Shown here: one piece after another, positions 1 to 7,348 of the stretch | How the letters are laid out: every line of letters begins with the position of its first letter | Numbering within the stretch: the first letter of the stretch is position 1 | Assembly (NCBI RefSeq): GCF_009753715.1 | Contig: NZ_WQMS01000006.1 | Coordinates: forward strand, 372,001 to 436,000 | Reading direction: 5' to 3' | Source of the DNA: Sphingomonas horti | GTDB lineage: Bacteria; Pseudomonadota; Alphaproteobacteria; Sphingomonadales; Sphingomonadaceae | DNA length: 64,000 bases | Position numbers and translations under genes: made by a program | Notes under the pieces: model-generated | Seen by the model: the letters and a program-made list of their open reading frames with translations, nothing else | The model's database searches: none | Told to the model about the DNA's origin: nothing

Positions 1-1
1 C

Positions 2-37
2 GAACCGCCTCCGGGCGGCGTCGTCGAGCGCATGTAA
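2..37 (+). CDS. 3' end of an upstream gene (partial)
   Basis: An open frame entering from the left edge reads EPPPGGVVERM and stops with TAA at 35-37, 12 bases before the next start. The tight spacing to exbD suggests an operon partner, for example another ExbD or an ExbB or TonB-type component, but 11 residues do not identify it. The stop codon touches the ribosome binding site of exbD. Confidence 0.4.
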   Translation, partial: EPPPGGVVERM

Positions 38-49
38 GGAGTAGTCATC

Positions 50-475
50 ATGGCAATGAGTGGTGGCCAAGACGACGGAATGCCATTTATCGAAATGAAC
101 ATGACGCCGCTGATCGACGTCTTGCTCGTGCTTCTCATCATGTTCATCATCACGATTCCGATCCAGACCCACGCGGTGAAGATCGATCTGCCGGTCAACA
201 GCGATGTGAACAACCCGCCGCCGATCGATCCGATCAAGAACACGGTCTCGGTCGATCCGGCCGGCACCGTGACTTGGAACGGCTCGCCGATCGACATGGT
301 GACGCTGCGTCTCTACCTAGAGCGTACCCGCGCGATGAGCCCGGAGCCGGAACTGCACGTGCAGCCCGATCCCCAGGCGCGCTATGCGGTGGTGGACAAC
401 GTGCTTGCAGTCATCAAGCGCTCGGGCGTGACCAAGATGGGCTTTGTCGGCAACGAGCAGTATCGCGCGTTCTGA
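50..475 (+). CDS. exbD: ExbD/TolR family biopolymer transport protein
   Basis: This 141-residue inner-membrane protein belongs to the ExbD/TolR family, which works with an ExbB-type channel to harness the proton motive force for TonB-dependent outer-membrane transport. A single transmembrane segment spans about residues 18-38 and contains the conserved Asp (D23, in TPLIDVLLVLL) that is essential in the family. The rest is the usual periplasmic domain ending in YRAF. An AAGGAG at 36-41 sits 8 bases before the ATG; a second ATG at 56 is possible. The gene directly follows the end of another frame, as expected in an exbB-exbD-exbD cluster, and is followed by a terminator. Confidence 0.93.
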   Translation: MAMSGGQDDGMPFIEMNMTPLIDVLLVLLIMFIITIPIQTHAVKIDLPVNSDVNNPPPIDPIKNTVSVDPAGTVTWNGSPIDMVTLRLYLERTRAMSPEPELHVQPDPQARYAVVDNVLAVIKRSGVTKMGFVGNEQYRAF

Positions 476-496
476 CCTTCGCCTGATCGACACAAG

Positions 497-526
497 AGGG
501 CGGGGCCGCAAGGCTCCGCCCTTTTC
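497..526 (+). terminator. Rho-independent terminator after exbD
   Basis: An 11-base-pair GC-rich stem (497-507 with 512-522, one G-T wobble) closes a GCAA tetraloop and is followed by TTTT. It lies 22 bases beyond the exbD stop. Confidence 0.85.
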
Positions 527-532
527 GCATTT

Positions 533-640
533 CCGTCATCCCGGGCTTGACCCGGGACCTACCTTTCCTTTGACCGATCGCAACAAGAAGGTAGGCCCCG
601 GCTCAAGCCAGTCCTGAACCTGTCGAAGGAGCCGGGGTGA
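533..640. repeat. Dispersed intergenic palindromic repeat, copy 1
   Basis: The segment begins with CGTCATCCCGGGCTTGACCC and its two halves pair imperfectly (left half about 541-565, right half about 586-607, through CTACCTT/AAGGTAG). It ends with CCTGTCGAAGGAGCCGGGGTG, which supplies the ribosome binding site and start codon of hrpB. Related sequences occur at 3179-3256, 5611-5702 and 28725-28815. Confidence 0.7.
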
Positions 641-3195
641 CGATCGTGAACGTTACCAATCTGCCGATCCACGCCGTCCTTCCCGACCTGCTCGCCGCCC
701 TGCGCGCCGGCAGCAGCGCCGTCGTGGTCGCGCCGCCGGGAGCCGGCAAGACCACCGCGATCGCGCCCGCGCTGCTCGATCAGCCCTGGTGCGCCGGCGA
801 GGTGCTGCTGCTGTCCCCCCGCCGGATCGCCGCGCGCGCCGCCGCCGAGCGGATGGCGGAGTTGGCCGGCGAACCGGTCGGCCGCACCTTCGGCTATGCG
901 ACGCGTATGGACGCGAAGCGCTCGGCCGCGACGCGGGTTACCGTCCTGACCGAAGGCATTTTCGTCAATCGCATCCAGGCCGACCCGGAGCTCGCCGGGG
1001 TCTCGGCCGTGCTGTTCGACGAAGTGCACGAGCGCAGCCTGGACAGCGACTTCGGCTTGGCTCTTGCGCTGGACGCCCAGGCGGCGCTGCGCCCCGACCT
1101 GCGGCTGGTCGCGATGTCGGCGACGCTGGACGGCACCCGCTACGCTGAGCTGATGGACGGCGCGCCGGTAGTCGAGAGCGCGGGCCGCTCGTACCCGCTC
1201 GATCTCCGCTATCTCGGCCGGTCGCCCGAGCTGCGGATCGAGGATGCGATGGCCTCCGCGATCCGCGGCGCGATCAGGAACGAGGACGGCGGCATCCTTG
1301 CTTTCCTGCCCGGCGTTGCGGAGATCGAGCGCACTGCCGAGCGATTGGGTCCGCTCGCGGACAGCATCGTCGTGCACAAGCTTCACGGCCAGATCGATCC
1401 TGCCGCCCAGCGGGTCGCGATCGCACCGGCGGGCCCGTGCCAGCGCAAACTGGTGCTCGCCACGTCGATCGCGGAGACGAGCCTGACGCTCGACGGCGTG
1501 CGGATTGTCGTCGATTCCGGTCTCGCCCGGCGCCCGCGCTACGATCGCGCGGCGGGGATGACGCGTCTTATGACCGAGCGGGCCAGCCAGGCCGCTGTCA
1601 CCCAGCGCGCCGGCCGCGCCGCGCGGCAGGGCGCCGGGATCGCCTATCGTCTCTGGGAGGAGGCCGCGACTGCCGGCCTGCCGCGCTTCGACCCGCCCGA
1701 GATCCTGGAGGCCGACCTGTCGCCGCTGCTGCTGGCGTCGGCGATCTGGGGCGTCGCCGATCCGCGTGACCTGCGCTGGCTCGACCCGCCGCCGGATGCG
1801 GCCATAGCCGAGGCGCGCGCGCGTCTCACCGCGCTCTGCGCGCTGGATGGGGAAGGCCGGCCCACGCCGCACGGTCGTCGCATCGCCGAGCTGCCGATGC
1901 CGCCCCGCATCGCGCACATGCTGGTCGAGGCGGATCGGTTGGGCGTGCTGCCGCTCGCCACCGAAGTCGCTGTGCTCCTCTCCGAACGCGGCCTCGGCGG
2001 CAGTGGCGCGGACCTGGAACTCCGCCTCCAGCGCTGGCGCGGCGATCACGGCAAGCGCGCCGACGCGGGCAGGGCGCTGGCGAAAAGGTGGGGTCGGCTG
2101 GTCTCGCCCCTCTCTGCAAAGGAGGGGCAGGGGGCGGGTGTCGCCGAAGGCGAGCAAGCCACAAGGCCAGCAAGCGCTCGCTACCGCTCGCCGCCCACCC
2201 CTAACCCCTCCCTTGCAGGGAGGGGGATTGGCGCCGCCGTCGCGCTCGCTTTCCCCGATCGCGTCTCCCGCCGCCGCTCCGGCGACGGCGCCGACTGGAT
2301 CAGCGTTGGCGGCCGCGGTTTCCGGCTCGACCCGGTCTCGCCGCTCGCGGGCGCGGAGTGGCTGGCGGTGGCGGAAGTGCAGGGCGCCGCATCCGGCGCT
2401 CGCATCCTGTCGGCGGCTCCGCTCGATCCGGCCGAGATCGAATCCCTGTTCCCCGGCCCGATCGAGACGGTCCGTCAGGTCCGTTTCGACCGCGCCACCG
2501 GGGCCGTCGCCGCAACGCGCGAGCGGCGCCTCGGAGCTATCCGCCTGTCGTCCGGCCCCGACGCCGACGCCGACCCGGCGGAGATCGCGACGGCGCTGCT
2601 GGAGGGGGTGCGCAGTCATGGCGTCGCCTTGCTGCCCTGGCCAGCATCCACCCAGGTCTTCCGCAAGCGCGCTGCCTTCGCCGGCGTCGATCTGAGCGAC
2701 GAGGCGCTGCTTGCCAGCCTTGACGAGTGGCTGCCGCCGCTGCTCGCCGGCAAGCGCCGGCTCGACGCGATCGCCCCCGGCGAGCTCGTCCAGGCGCTCG
2801 AAACGCTGATCGGCTGGGACGCCAAGCGCAGGATCGACCAGCTGGCGCCGTCGCATTTCACCTCGCCCGCCGGAAGCACCCACGCGATCGACTATGGCGC
2901 GGAGGCCGGCCCGACTGTCGAGCTGCGCGTCCAGGCGTTGTTCGGCCTGGCGGAGCATCCGGCAGTCGGCCGCGACCGCCTGCCGCTGGTGCTGAGCCTC
3001 ACCTCGCCCGCCGGCCGCCCGATCCAGACCACGCGCGACCTGCCCGGCTTCTGGCGCGGCAGCTGGGCCGACGTCGCCAGGGAAATGCGCGGCCGCTATC
3101 CCAAGCATCCCTGGCCCGACGATCCGGCCAGCGCCGCCCCGACGCTCAGGACAAAAGCCGCGGATGCAAGGCGATCTTCGTCACCCCAGGCTTGA
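637..3195 (+). CDS. hrpB: ATP-dependent RNA helicase HrpB (DEAH family)
   Basis: A DEAH-box RNA helicase of the HrpB family, 852 residues. Walker A is GAGKTT at residues 35-40, Walker B is the DEVH box (LFDEVHER), motif III is SATLDG, and motif VI is QRAGRAARQG. The HrpB-specific C-terminal region follows (WDAKRRIDQ, then PRDL-type and RYPKHPWPDDP motifs near the end). AAGGAG at 626-631 supports the GTG at 637; a GTG at 646 is the alternative. Two things are odd. Residues about 491-530 are encoded by a palindromic repeat inserted in frame between the RecA-like core and the next conserved block (VALAFPDRV). The last residues, SSSPQA, and the stop codon come from another dispersed repeat. Without the insert the length would be close to the family norm of about 810-820. 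The specific cellular role of HrpB in this group is not known. Confidence 0.93.
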   Translation: MTIVNVTNLPIHAVLPDLLAALRAGSSAVVVAPPGAGKTTAIAPALLDQPWCAGEVLLLSPRRIAARAAAERMAELAGEPVGRTFGYATRMDAKRSAATRVTVLTEGIFVNRIQADPELAGVSAVLFDEVHERSLDSDFGLALALDAQAALRPDLRLVAMSATLDGTRYAELMDGAPVVESAGRSYPLDLRYLGRSPELRIEDAMASAIRGAIRNEDGGILAFLPGVAEIERTAERLGPLADSIVVHKLHGQIDPAAQRVAIAPAGPCQRKLVLATSIAETSLTLDGVRIVVDSGLARRPRYDRAAGMTRLMTERASQAAVTQRAGRAARQGAGIAYRLWEEAATAGLPRFDPPEILEADLSPLLLASAIWGVADPRDLRWLDPPPDAAIAEARARLTALCALDGEGRPTPHGRRIAELPMPPRIAHMLVEADRLGVLPLATEVAVLLSERGLGGSGADLELRLQRWRGDHGKRADAGRALAKRWGRLVSPLSAKEGQGAGVAEGEQATRPASARYRSPPTPNPSLAGRGIGAAVALAFPDRVSRRRSGDGADWISVGGRGFRLDPVSPLAGAEWLAVAEVQGAASGARILSAAPLDPAEIESLFPGPIETVRQVRFDRATGAVAATRERRLGAIRLSSGPDADADPAEIATALLEGVRSHGVALLPWPASTQVFRKRAAFAGVDLSDEALLASLDEWLPPLLAGKRRLDAIAPGELVQALETLIGWDAKRRIDQLAPSHFTSPAGSTHAIDYGAEAGPTVELRVQALFGLAEHPAVGRDRLPLVLSLTSPAGRPIQTTRDLPGFWRGSWADVAREMRGRYPKHPWPDDPASAAPTLRTKAADARRSSSPQA
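2107..2226. repeat. Palindromic repeat inserted in frame within hrpB
   Basis: Two GC-rich arms, about 2107-2140 (CCCCTCTCTGCAAAGGAGGG...) and about 2194-2226 (...CCCTCCCTTGCAGGGAGGGG), are imperfect reverse complements around a spacer of about 55 bases. The roughly 120 bases, divisible by three, encode a low-complexity peptide (PLSAKEGQGAG... to ...PNPSLAGRGI) that interrupts otherwise conserved HrpB sequence. Confidence 0.8.
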
Positions 3196-3256
3196 CCCGA
3201 GGGCCGCCTTATCCTTGAGAAGCGAAGGATGGATGCCGGATAGGTCCGGCATGACG
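3179..3256. repeat. Dispersed intergenic palindromic repeat, copy 2
   Basis: The segment starts CGTCACCCCAGGCTTGACCC and ends GTCCGGCATGACG, with complementary ends and an internal ATGCCGGA/TCCGGCAT pair. It overlaps the last six codons of hrpB and supplies its stop codon, and it ends just before the ribosome binding site of the complex I gene. Confidence 0.65.
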
Positions 3257-3266
3257 AGGAATAGAC

Positions 3267-3548
3267 ATGCCCCAGGCCCGCATCTTCCAGCGCCCCAAGA
3301 ACGCCACTCAGTCCGGGCGCGCCCGCACCGACGAATGGGTGCTCGAATTCCTGTCGCGCGAGAAAGTGCCCGTCGACCCGCTGACCGGCTGGAACGGCCA
3401 GGCCGACACCCAGGCGCAGGTCAAGGTGGTGTTCCCGACGCTCGCCGCCGCCCAGGCCTATGCCGACAGGCGCGGCGTGTCATACCACGTGGTCCCCGCG
3501 CCGCAGCCCAAGCTGAAGCTCCAGGCCTACGCCGATAATTTCCGCTGA
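3267..3548 (+). CDS. NADH:ubiquinone oxidoreductase accessory subunit (NDUFS4-like)
   Basis: This 93-residue protein matches the ETC complex I subunit conserved region found in mitochondrial NDUFS4 and alphaproteobacterial homologues. Characteristic blocks are ARIFQRPKNATQSGRART near the N terminus, the W-rich GWNG segment, and YHVVPAP with the basic C-terminal YADNFR. It is a soluble accessory subunit on the matrix/cytoplasmic arm of complex I. GAGGAA about 7 bases upstream supports the ATG. The gene is single, far from any nuo cluster, as is usual in this group. Confidence 0.9.
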   Translation: MPQARIFQRPKNATQSGRARTDEWVLEFLSREKVPVDPLTGWNGQADTQAQVKVVFPTLAAAQAYADRRGVSYHVVPAPQPKLKLQAYADNFR

Positions 3549-3576
3549 TTCCTGATCCTCTCCGCCGCTGACGTCG

Positions 3577-4095
3577 TCAGGCGAGGATTGAGCTCGCCAG
3601 CAGCAACAGCATCTTCACATCGACGAAGCGCCCTTCGGCTCGCTTGCGCGCGACGAAGGCGGGCACGTCCCCGACCGGCACGCGGTGCACGGTGATTCCC
3701 TCATGCGCCTCGCCGCCGCCTTCGCCGACCTCGGTCAGCCCGTGCGCCTTCACCAGCGTGAAGGTTTCCGAAACCATGCCGGGTGACGACGCGAAGCGGC
3801 CGATCACCTCGATCCTGTCCGCGCGGTAGCCGGTCTCTTCCTCCAGCTCGCGGGCGGCGGAGGCTTCGACCGTCTCCCCTTTGTCGATGTCGCCGACCAG
3901 GCCGGCCGGAAGCTCGATACAGGGGCCGCCCAGCGGCACGCGGTTCTGCTCGACCAGCAGGACATGGCCTTCGTGGATGGCGATGATCACCGCCGCGTGG
4001 ATGTTGTTGGCGCGGCCCACGAACTCCCAGCGGCCCTTGCGCTTCGCCTCGATATACTTGCCCGCCCAGACGGTCTCGACCGGTTCGCCTGTCAT
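3577..4095 (-). CDS. Nudix hydrolase (ADP-ribose pyrophosphatase-like)
   Basis: A 172-residue Nudix hydrolase. The Nudix box fits GX5EX7REUXEEXGU exactly (G-DIDKG-E ... RELEEETGY), with the Mg2+-binding glutamates present. The upstream context WAGKYIEAKRKGRWEFV and the box position resemble ADP-ribose pyrophosphatases, but the substrate is not proven by sequence. The start is the ATG at 4095, which overlaps the stop of the preceding TPM gene (ATGA); the longer upstream open frame is the shadow of that gene. It is the last gene of the lemA-TPM-TPM operon. Confidence 0.9.
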   Translation of the reverse strand: MTGEPVETVWAGKYIEAKRKGRWEFVGRANNIHAAVIIAIHEGHVLLVEQNRVPLGGPCIELPAGLVGDIDKGETVEASAARELEEETGYRADRIEVIGRFASSPGMVSETFTLVKAHGLTEVGEGGGEAHEGITVHRVPVGDVPAFVARKRAEGRFVDVKMLLLLASSILA

Positions 4096-4760
4096 AGCTG
4101 GATCAAGCGGTCGGGCAGCTCGTTCGGGTCGGTGCCGGTGTGGGGGAAGTGCCCCGCCAGCACGTCGCCGATCTTGGCAACGGCGGCGGCGATGCCCTGG
4201 CCGGGCTGCCCGGCGCGCACGCCGTCCAGCAGCGCGACCATCGCCTCGCCCCATTCCTCGCCGCCGATCTTCGACTGGATGCTCTGGTCTGCGACGATCT
4301 CGGCCCGCCGCTCGGCCAGGCTCAGATAGACGAGCACGCCGGTGCGCGTCGCGGTCCGCCGTTCGGTGCCGACCTGGAACAGCATGATCGCCCGCCGCCG
4401 CACCCGCCGGGCCTTGGTTGCGTCGGGCGTCAGCGCCAGCTTGACGCGGGGGATGCGGAAGATAAGCCAGCCGACGATAAAGGCGCCCGCCGTCTTCAGC
4501 AGCAGATAGGTCACCATCAGCCGCAGCGACGGCTCCGCCGCCCAGGGTTCGATCAGCGTCATCACCCAGCGCAGCGTCCCCGGGAAAGTCGCGAACCAGG
4601 CGAGCGGCAGCAGCGCCAGCAGCAGCGCCCAGTGCAGCGTCACGTCCGCATAGCTGTCCGATTCCGGCGCGATGACCGCCGAGATTTCGCCGTCGGTGCG
4701 CGCTTCCGCGCCCCGGATGGCGTCCGCGACCAGCGCATGATCCTCAGCCGTCAGCATCAC
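4092..4760 (-). CDS. TPM-domain membrane protein
   Basis: A 222-residue protein of the TPM family. The N-terminal LTAEDHALVADAIRGAEARTDGEI matches the start of short TPM proteins, followed by two or three transmembrane segments (about residues 43-62 and 82-105) and a C-terminal TPM-like half (ERRTATRTGVLVYLSLAERRAEIVADQSI). Family members sit with LemA and a longer TPM protein and may take part in envelope or photosystem-like protein maintenance, but the role in heterotrophs is unknown. It overlaps both neighbours by four bases, indicating translational coupling. Confidence 0.88.
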   Translation of the reverse strand: MMLTAEDHALVADAIRGAEARTDGEISAVIAPESDSYADVTLHWALLLALLPLAWFATFPGTLRWVMTLIEPWAAEPSLRLMVTYLLLKTAGAFIVGWLIFRIPRVKLALTPDATKARRVRRRAIMLFQVGTERRTATRTGVLVYLSLAERRAEIVADQSIQSKIGGEEWGEAMVALLDGVRAGQPGQGIAAAVAKIGDVLAGHFPHTGTDPNELPDRLIQL

Positions 4761-5713
4761 CAGCTCCCCGAGGCGCCGCCGCCCCCGAACGACCCGCCGC
4801 CGCCGGAGAAGCCGCCGCCACCGCCGCCCCAGCCACCACCGCCACCCCAGCCACCGCCACCGCGGCCGCTGCGCGCCGCGCTTTCGGCGATCTCGCTCGC
4901 GACCCAGAGCCAGACCGGCCAGTTGCTGCCCCGGCGATAGCGCCGCGCGCCCCAGGGGCCGGCGCGCCGCCCGCGGCCGCGCCGCATCGACGCGAACACG
5001 AACACGGCGACGATGATCCAGAAGATCAGCCCGACCGGGAAGCCTCCGCCGCTGCTGCTGTGGGAGCGCTGCTCCTTCTGCCCCTGCTCCAGCACCTGCT
5101 GCTGGCGCGCCTGGGCCTGGTCCTCGGGCAATTGCAGCTGGGCGAGCAGCGCGTCGACGCCCGCCTCGATGCCGCCGGGGAAATCGCCGGCCTTGAAGCG
5201 CGGCAGGATCTGATCCTGGATGATCATCGAGGACAGCGCATCGGTTACATAGGGCTCCAGCCCATAGCCGACCTCGATCCTGACCTTCCGCTCGTTGGGC
5301 GCGACGATCAGGATAATGCCATTATTCTCGCCTTTCTGCCCGATCTTCCAGGCACGGCCGAGCTGATAGCCGTAATCCTCGATCTCATAGCCTTGCAGGC
5401 CGGGCAGCGTCGCCACGACCAGCTGCCGCCCGGTCGATTTCTCCAGCGCTTCCAGCTTGGCGGACAGCGCTGCTTCCTCCGCCGGGCTCAGCAGGTTGGC
5501 GTCGTCGACAACGCGACCCGTGAGCGGCGGAAAGGTCTGGGCAAGCGCGGGTGCGGCGAACAGGACCAGGACGACGCACAAAGCCCATAGCCACAGCGCC
5601 ACGCCCCAATGCCGGCTGGCCTGAGCCTGTCGAAGGCCTCCCTTCTGCTTCGAGAGCTGGAAGAAAGAGGGAAAGGGCTTCGACAGGCTCAGCCCAGCCG
5701 GTGCTGGAAACAT
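4757..5713 (-). CDS. TPM-domain protein with Gly-rich C terminus (YgcG family)
   Basis: A secreted/membrane TPM protein of 318 codons. A hydrophobic signal segment (VALWLWALCVVLVLFAAPALAQ) precedes the TPM domain (about residues 66-185: FPPLTGRVVDDANLLS..., TGRQLVVATLPG, NNGIILIVAPNERKVRIEVGYGLE). A transmembrane helix (LIFWIIVAVFVFA) and a Gly/Trp/Ser-rich tail ending in SGSW follow. The first 35 or so residues of the open frame (GLSLSKPF ... LRQAQAS) are translated repeat sequence, and no clear ribosome binding site precedes the ATG at 5713. Translation may instead begin at GTG 5602, just before the signal segment. It lies between lemA and the short TPM gene. Confidence 0.87.
   Translation of the reverse strand: MFPAPAGLSLSKPFPSFFQLSKQKGGLRQAQASRHWGVALWLWALCVVLVLFAAPALAQTFPPLTGRVVDDANLLSPAEEAALSAKLEALEKSTGRQLVVATLPGLQGYEIEDYGYQLGRAWKIGQKGENNGIILIVAPNERKVRIEVGYGLEPYVTDALSSMIIQDQILPRFKAGDFPGGIEAGVDALLAQLQLPEDQAQARQQQVLEQGQKEQRSHSSSGGGFPVGLIFWIIVAVFVFASMRRGRGRRAGPWGARRYRRGSNWPVWLWVASEIAESAARSGRGGGGWGGGGGWGGGGGGFSGGGGSFGGGGASGSW
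5611..5702. repeat. Dispersed palindromic repeat, copy 3, at the start of the TPM gene
   Basis: Arms of about 25 bases (5612-5636 and 5677-5701) are inverted copies containing CTGAGCCTGTCGAAG / CTTCGACAGGCTCAG. The element lies between lemA and the signal-peptide codons of the TPM gene and is in frame with it. A very similar element is at 28725-28815. Confidence 0.85.
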
Positions 5714-5722
5714 GGTGTGGTC

Positions 5723-6319
5723 TTACTTCCCGAAATCGACCGTCGGCGCGGTGTCCGCGTTTGGCGTGGTCGCCTGGTACGGCACCAGCGGCTTGGCGCC
5801 GTGGACCAGCTTCGCCCCGATCATGTCAGGGAAGGTGCGGATGCGCGTGTTATAGTCGCGCACCGCCTCGTTATAGTCGCGGATCGCGATGTTGATCCGG
5901 TTCTCGGTGCCTTCCAGCTGGCTCATCAGCGTCTGGAAATTGGCCTGGCTCTGCAGCTGCGGATATTGCTCCTGCAGCCGCTGCAGCGGGATGATGCTGG
6001 CCGACAGCCGCGCCTGCGCCTCGTTGAAGCGGGCCATCGCCGCGGGGTCGCTCAACTGCTCGGGGGAGACGTTGATGCGGGTCGCGTTCGCCCGCGCCTC
6101 GGTCACGTCGGACAGGATCTTGCCCTCCGACGCCGCCGCGCCCTTGGCGGTCGCGACCAGGTTCGGGATCAGGTTCGCGCGGCGCTGATAGGCGGCCTGC
6201 ACGTCGGCCCATTTGGCCTTCGCGACTTCCTCCGACGCCGGCACCGAGTTGATGCCGCAGGCGGAGACCGACACCGCGACCACGGGCGCGGCAAAGGCAG
6301 CGAACAGGCGAGAATTCAT
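5723..6319 (-). CDS. lemA: LemA family lipoprotein
   Basis: A 198-residue LemA family protein. The N terminus carries a lipoprotein signal (residues 1-20, lipobox VSACG). The LemA coiled-coil core follows, with YQRRANLIPNLVATAKG, a hallmark motif, then LSDPAAMARFNEAQARLS and the conserved RDYNEAVRDYNTRIRTFP. The start at 6319 has GGAGG 5 bases upstream. It heads a leftward operon with two TPM proteins and a Nudix hydrolase; LemA-TPM pairs are widely conserved, but their function is not established. Confidence 0.93.
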   Translation of the reverse strand: MNSRLFAAFAAPVVAVSVSACGINSVPASEEVAKAKWADVQAAYQRRANLIPNLVATAKGAAASEGKILSDVTEARANATRINVSPEQLSDPAAMARFNEAQARLSASIIPLQRLQEQYPQLQSQANFQTLMSQLEGTENRINIAIRDYNEAVRDYNTRIRTFPDMIGAKLVHGAKPLVPYQATTPNADTAPTVDFGK

Positions 6320-6444
6320 GGATGTCCTCCAGGTGTATTGCGCGGGGAATACAGCAGCGTCCGCCATCGCGCAATCGGCCTTGCTTTCACGGCCGTAACG
6401 ATGGAGCCTCATCGCGCGTTCCGCGCAAATGGGGAGGGAAAGCC

Positions 6445-6873
6445 GTGTTCAAGGGATTTCGGGAGTTCATCGCCAGGGGCAATGTGCTGGACCTGGCAGT
6501 CGCCGTGATCATCGGCGCCGCGTTCGCCACCATCACGACGTCGCTCACGGAGGACATCATCATGCCGCTGATCAGCGCGATCACCGGCGGGATCGATTTC
6601 TCCAACAAGTTCCTGCTGCTCGGCAGCGTGCCCGCGGGCTATGCCGGATCGCCGACCGACTATGAGGCGCTGAAGAAGGCCGGGGCGGTGGTTTTGGGCT
6701 GGGGCAAGTTCGTGACCACGGTCATCAATTTCCTGATCCTGGCATTCATCATCTACCAGCTGGTCCGCGCCGCCACGCGCGTGCAACTCCGCAAGGACGC
6801 GGAGCCCGCCGCCACCCCTGAAGAGGTCGTCTTGCTGCGTGAGATCAGGGACTCGTTGAAGACGCGCGCCTGA
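6445..6873 (+). CDS. mscL: Large-conductance mechanosensitive channel MscL
   Basis: A 142-residue MscL. The N-terminal FKGFREFIARGNVLDLAVAVIIGAAF matches the S1 helix and TM1 of the family. TM2 is at about residues 85-105 (FVTTVINFLILAFIIY) and a charged C-terminal helix ends in EIRDSL. It forms a homopentameric channel that opens under membrane tension during osmotic downshock. The start is GTG at 6445, with GGGGAGGG 7-14 bases upstream. It is divergent from lemA and followed by the tmRNA gene. Confidence 0.95.
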   Translation: MFKGFREFIARGNVLDLAVAVIIGAAFATITTSLTEDIIMPLISAITGGIDFSNKFLLLGSVPAGYAGSPTDYEALKKAGAVVLGWGKFVTTVINFLILAFIIYQLVRAATRVQLRKDAEPAATPEEVVLLREIRDSLKTRA

Positions 6874-6885
6874 ACGCCTATATCG

Positions 6886-7145
6886 GTCGTGCCGGCTCGT
6901 CCGGCTATGGCGATAAATCGCGGCGTGTGAGTATGCACAGCGGACCCGGGGGCAGTACCCGGCGGCTCCACCAGAAGCCCGTTTAGGCGGGCTCCTGACG
7001 GGGCCGAACCAGGATCGACGTGTGTTGAAAGGCGCAGCTTTCGCTCGGAATGGGACCACCGTGACGGCCCATCACACAAGTGCCAACGACAACGAGGCGC
7101 TCGCGATTGCGGCCTAACCCAAGACCTCACGGTCTAGGTTAGTTC
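6886..7145 (+). ncRNA. ssrA: Two-piece (circularly permuted) tmRNA
   Basis: This transfer-messenger RNA rescues stalled ribosomes. The 3' acceptor piece comes first and ends in GGCTCCACCA at 6973. An intervening segment (6974-6999, containing a small hairpin) separates it from the coding piece, which begins GGGGCCGAACCAGGATCGACG at 7000. The acceptor stem pairs 7000-7006 with 6963-6969 over seven base pairs and includes the G3-U70 alanine identity pair. The tag frame 7082-7117 encodes ANDNEALAIAA then TAA, and a hairpin at 7124-7135 follows. The gene order (acceptor before coding piece) is the permuted arrangement known in alphaproteobacteria. Outer ends are approximate. Confidence 0.93.
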
Positions 7146-7170
7146 CGACAAAAGCGCGGTCCGGGCCGCA

Positions 7171-7230
7171 CCGGGCAACAGAAGCGGATTCCAGCGGCCG
7201 CCAGGGGGGCCGGGCAACAGAACCCCCTGG
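7171..7230 (+). repeat. Direct repeats and hairpin downstream of tmRNA
   Basis: The 13-base sequence CCGGGCAACAGAA occurs at 7171-7183 and again at 7210-7222. The second copy forms the loop of an 8-bp stem (7201-7208 with 7223-7230, CCAGGGGG/CCCCCTGG). It could serve as the tmRNA terminator or be a duplicated element; no T-run follows. The rest of 7146-7348 shows no gene. Confidence 0.5.
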
Positions 7231-7348
7231 ACCTTCCCTGCAAAAGCGCGAAGCGCCGGCAGCGGAAGCGCCCCACTTCACCCCACATTCGGAACGAACC
7301 CAGCGGCTTGCGCGCTGACACGTCCGGCCGGATCGGATGGAGGCTCGC

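Noticed and set aside
559-3108. Open frame of 849 codons on the minus strand opposite hrpB
   Set aside because: It lies wholly opposite a recognised gene, has no known domain, and is rich in Arg/Gly/Ala as expected for the reverse frame of a high-GC gene.
4096-4254. Upstream extension of the Nudix frame
   Set aside because: It lies inside the overlapping TPM gene on the same strand in another frame; the Nudix homology and ATGA coupling place the start at 4095.
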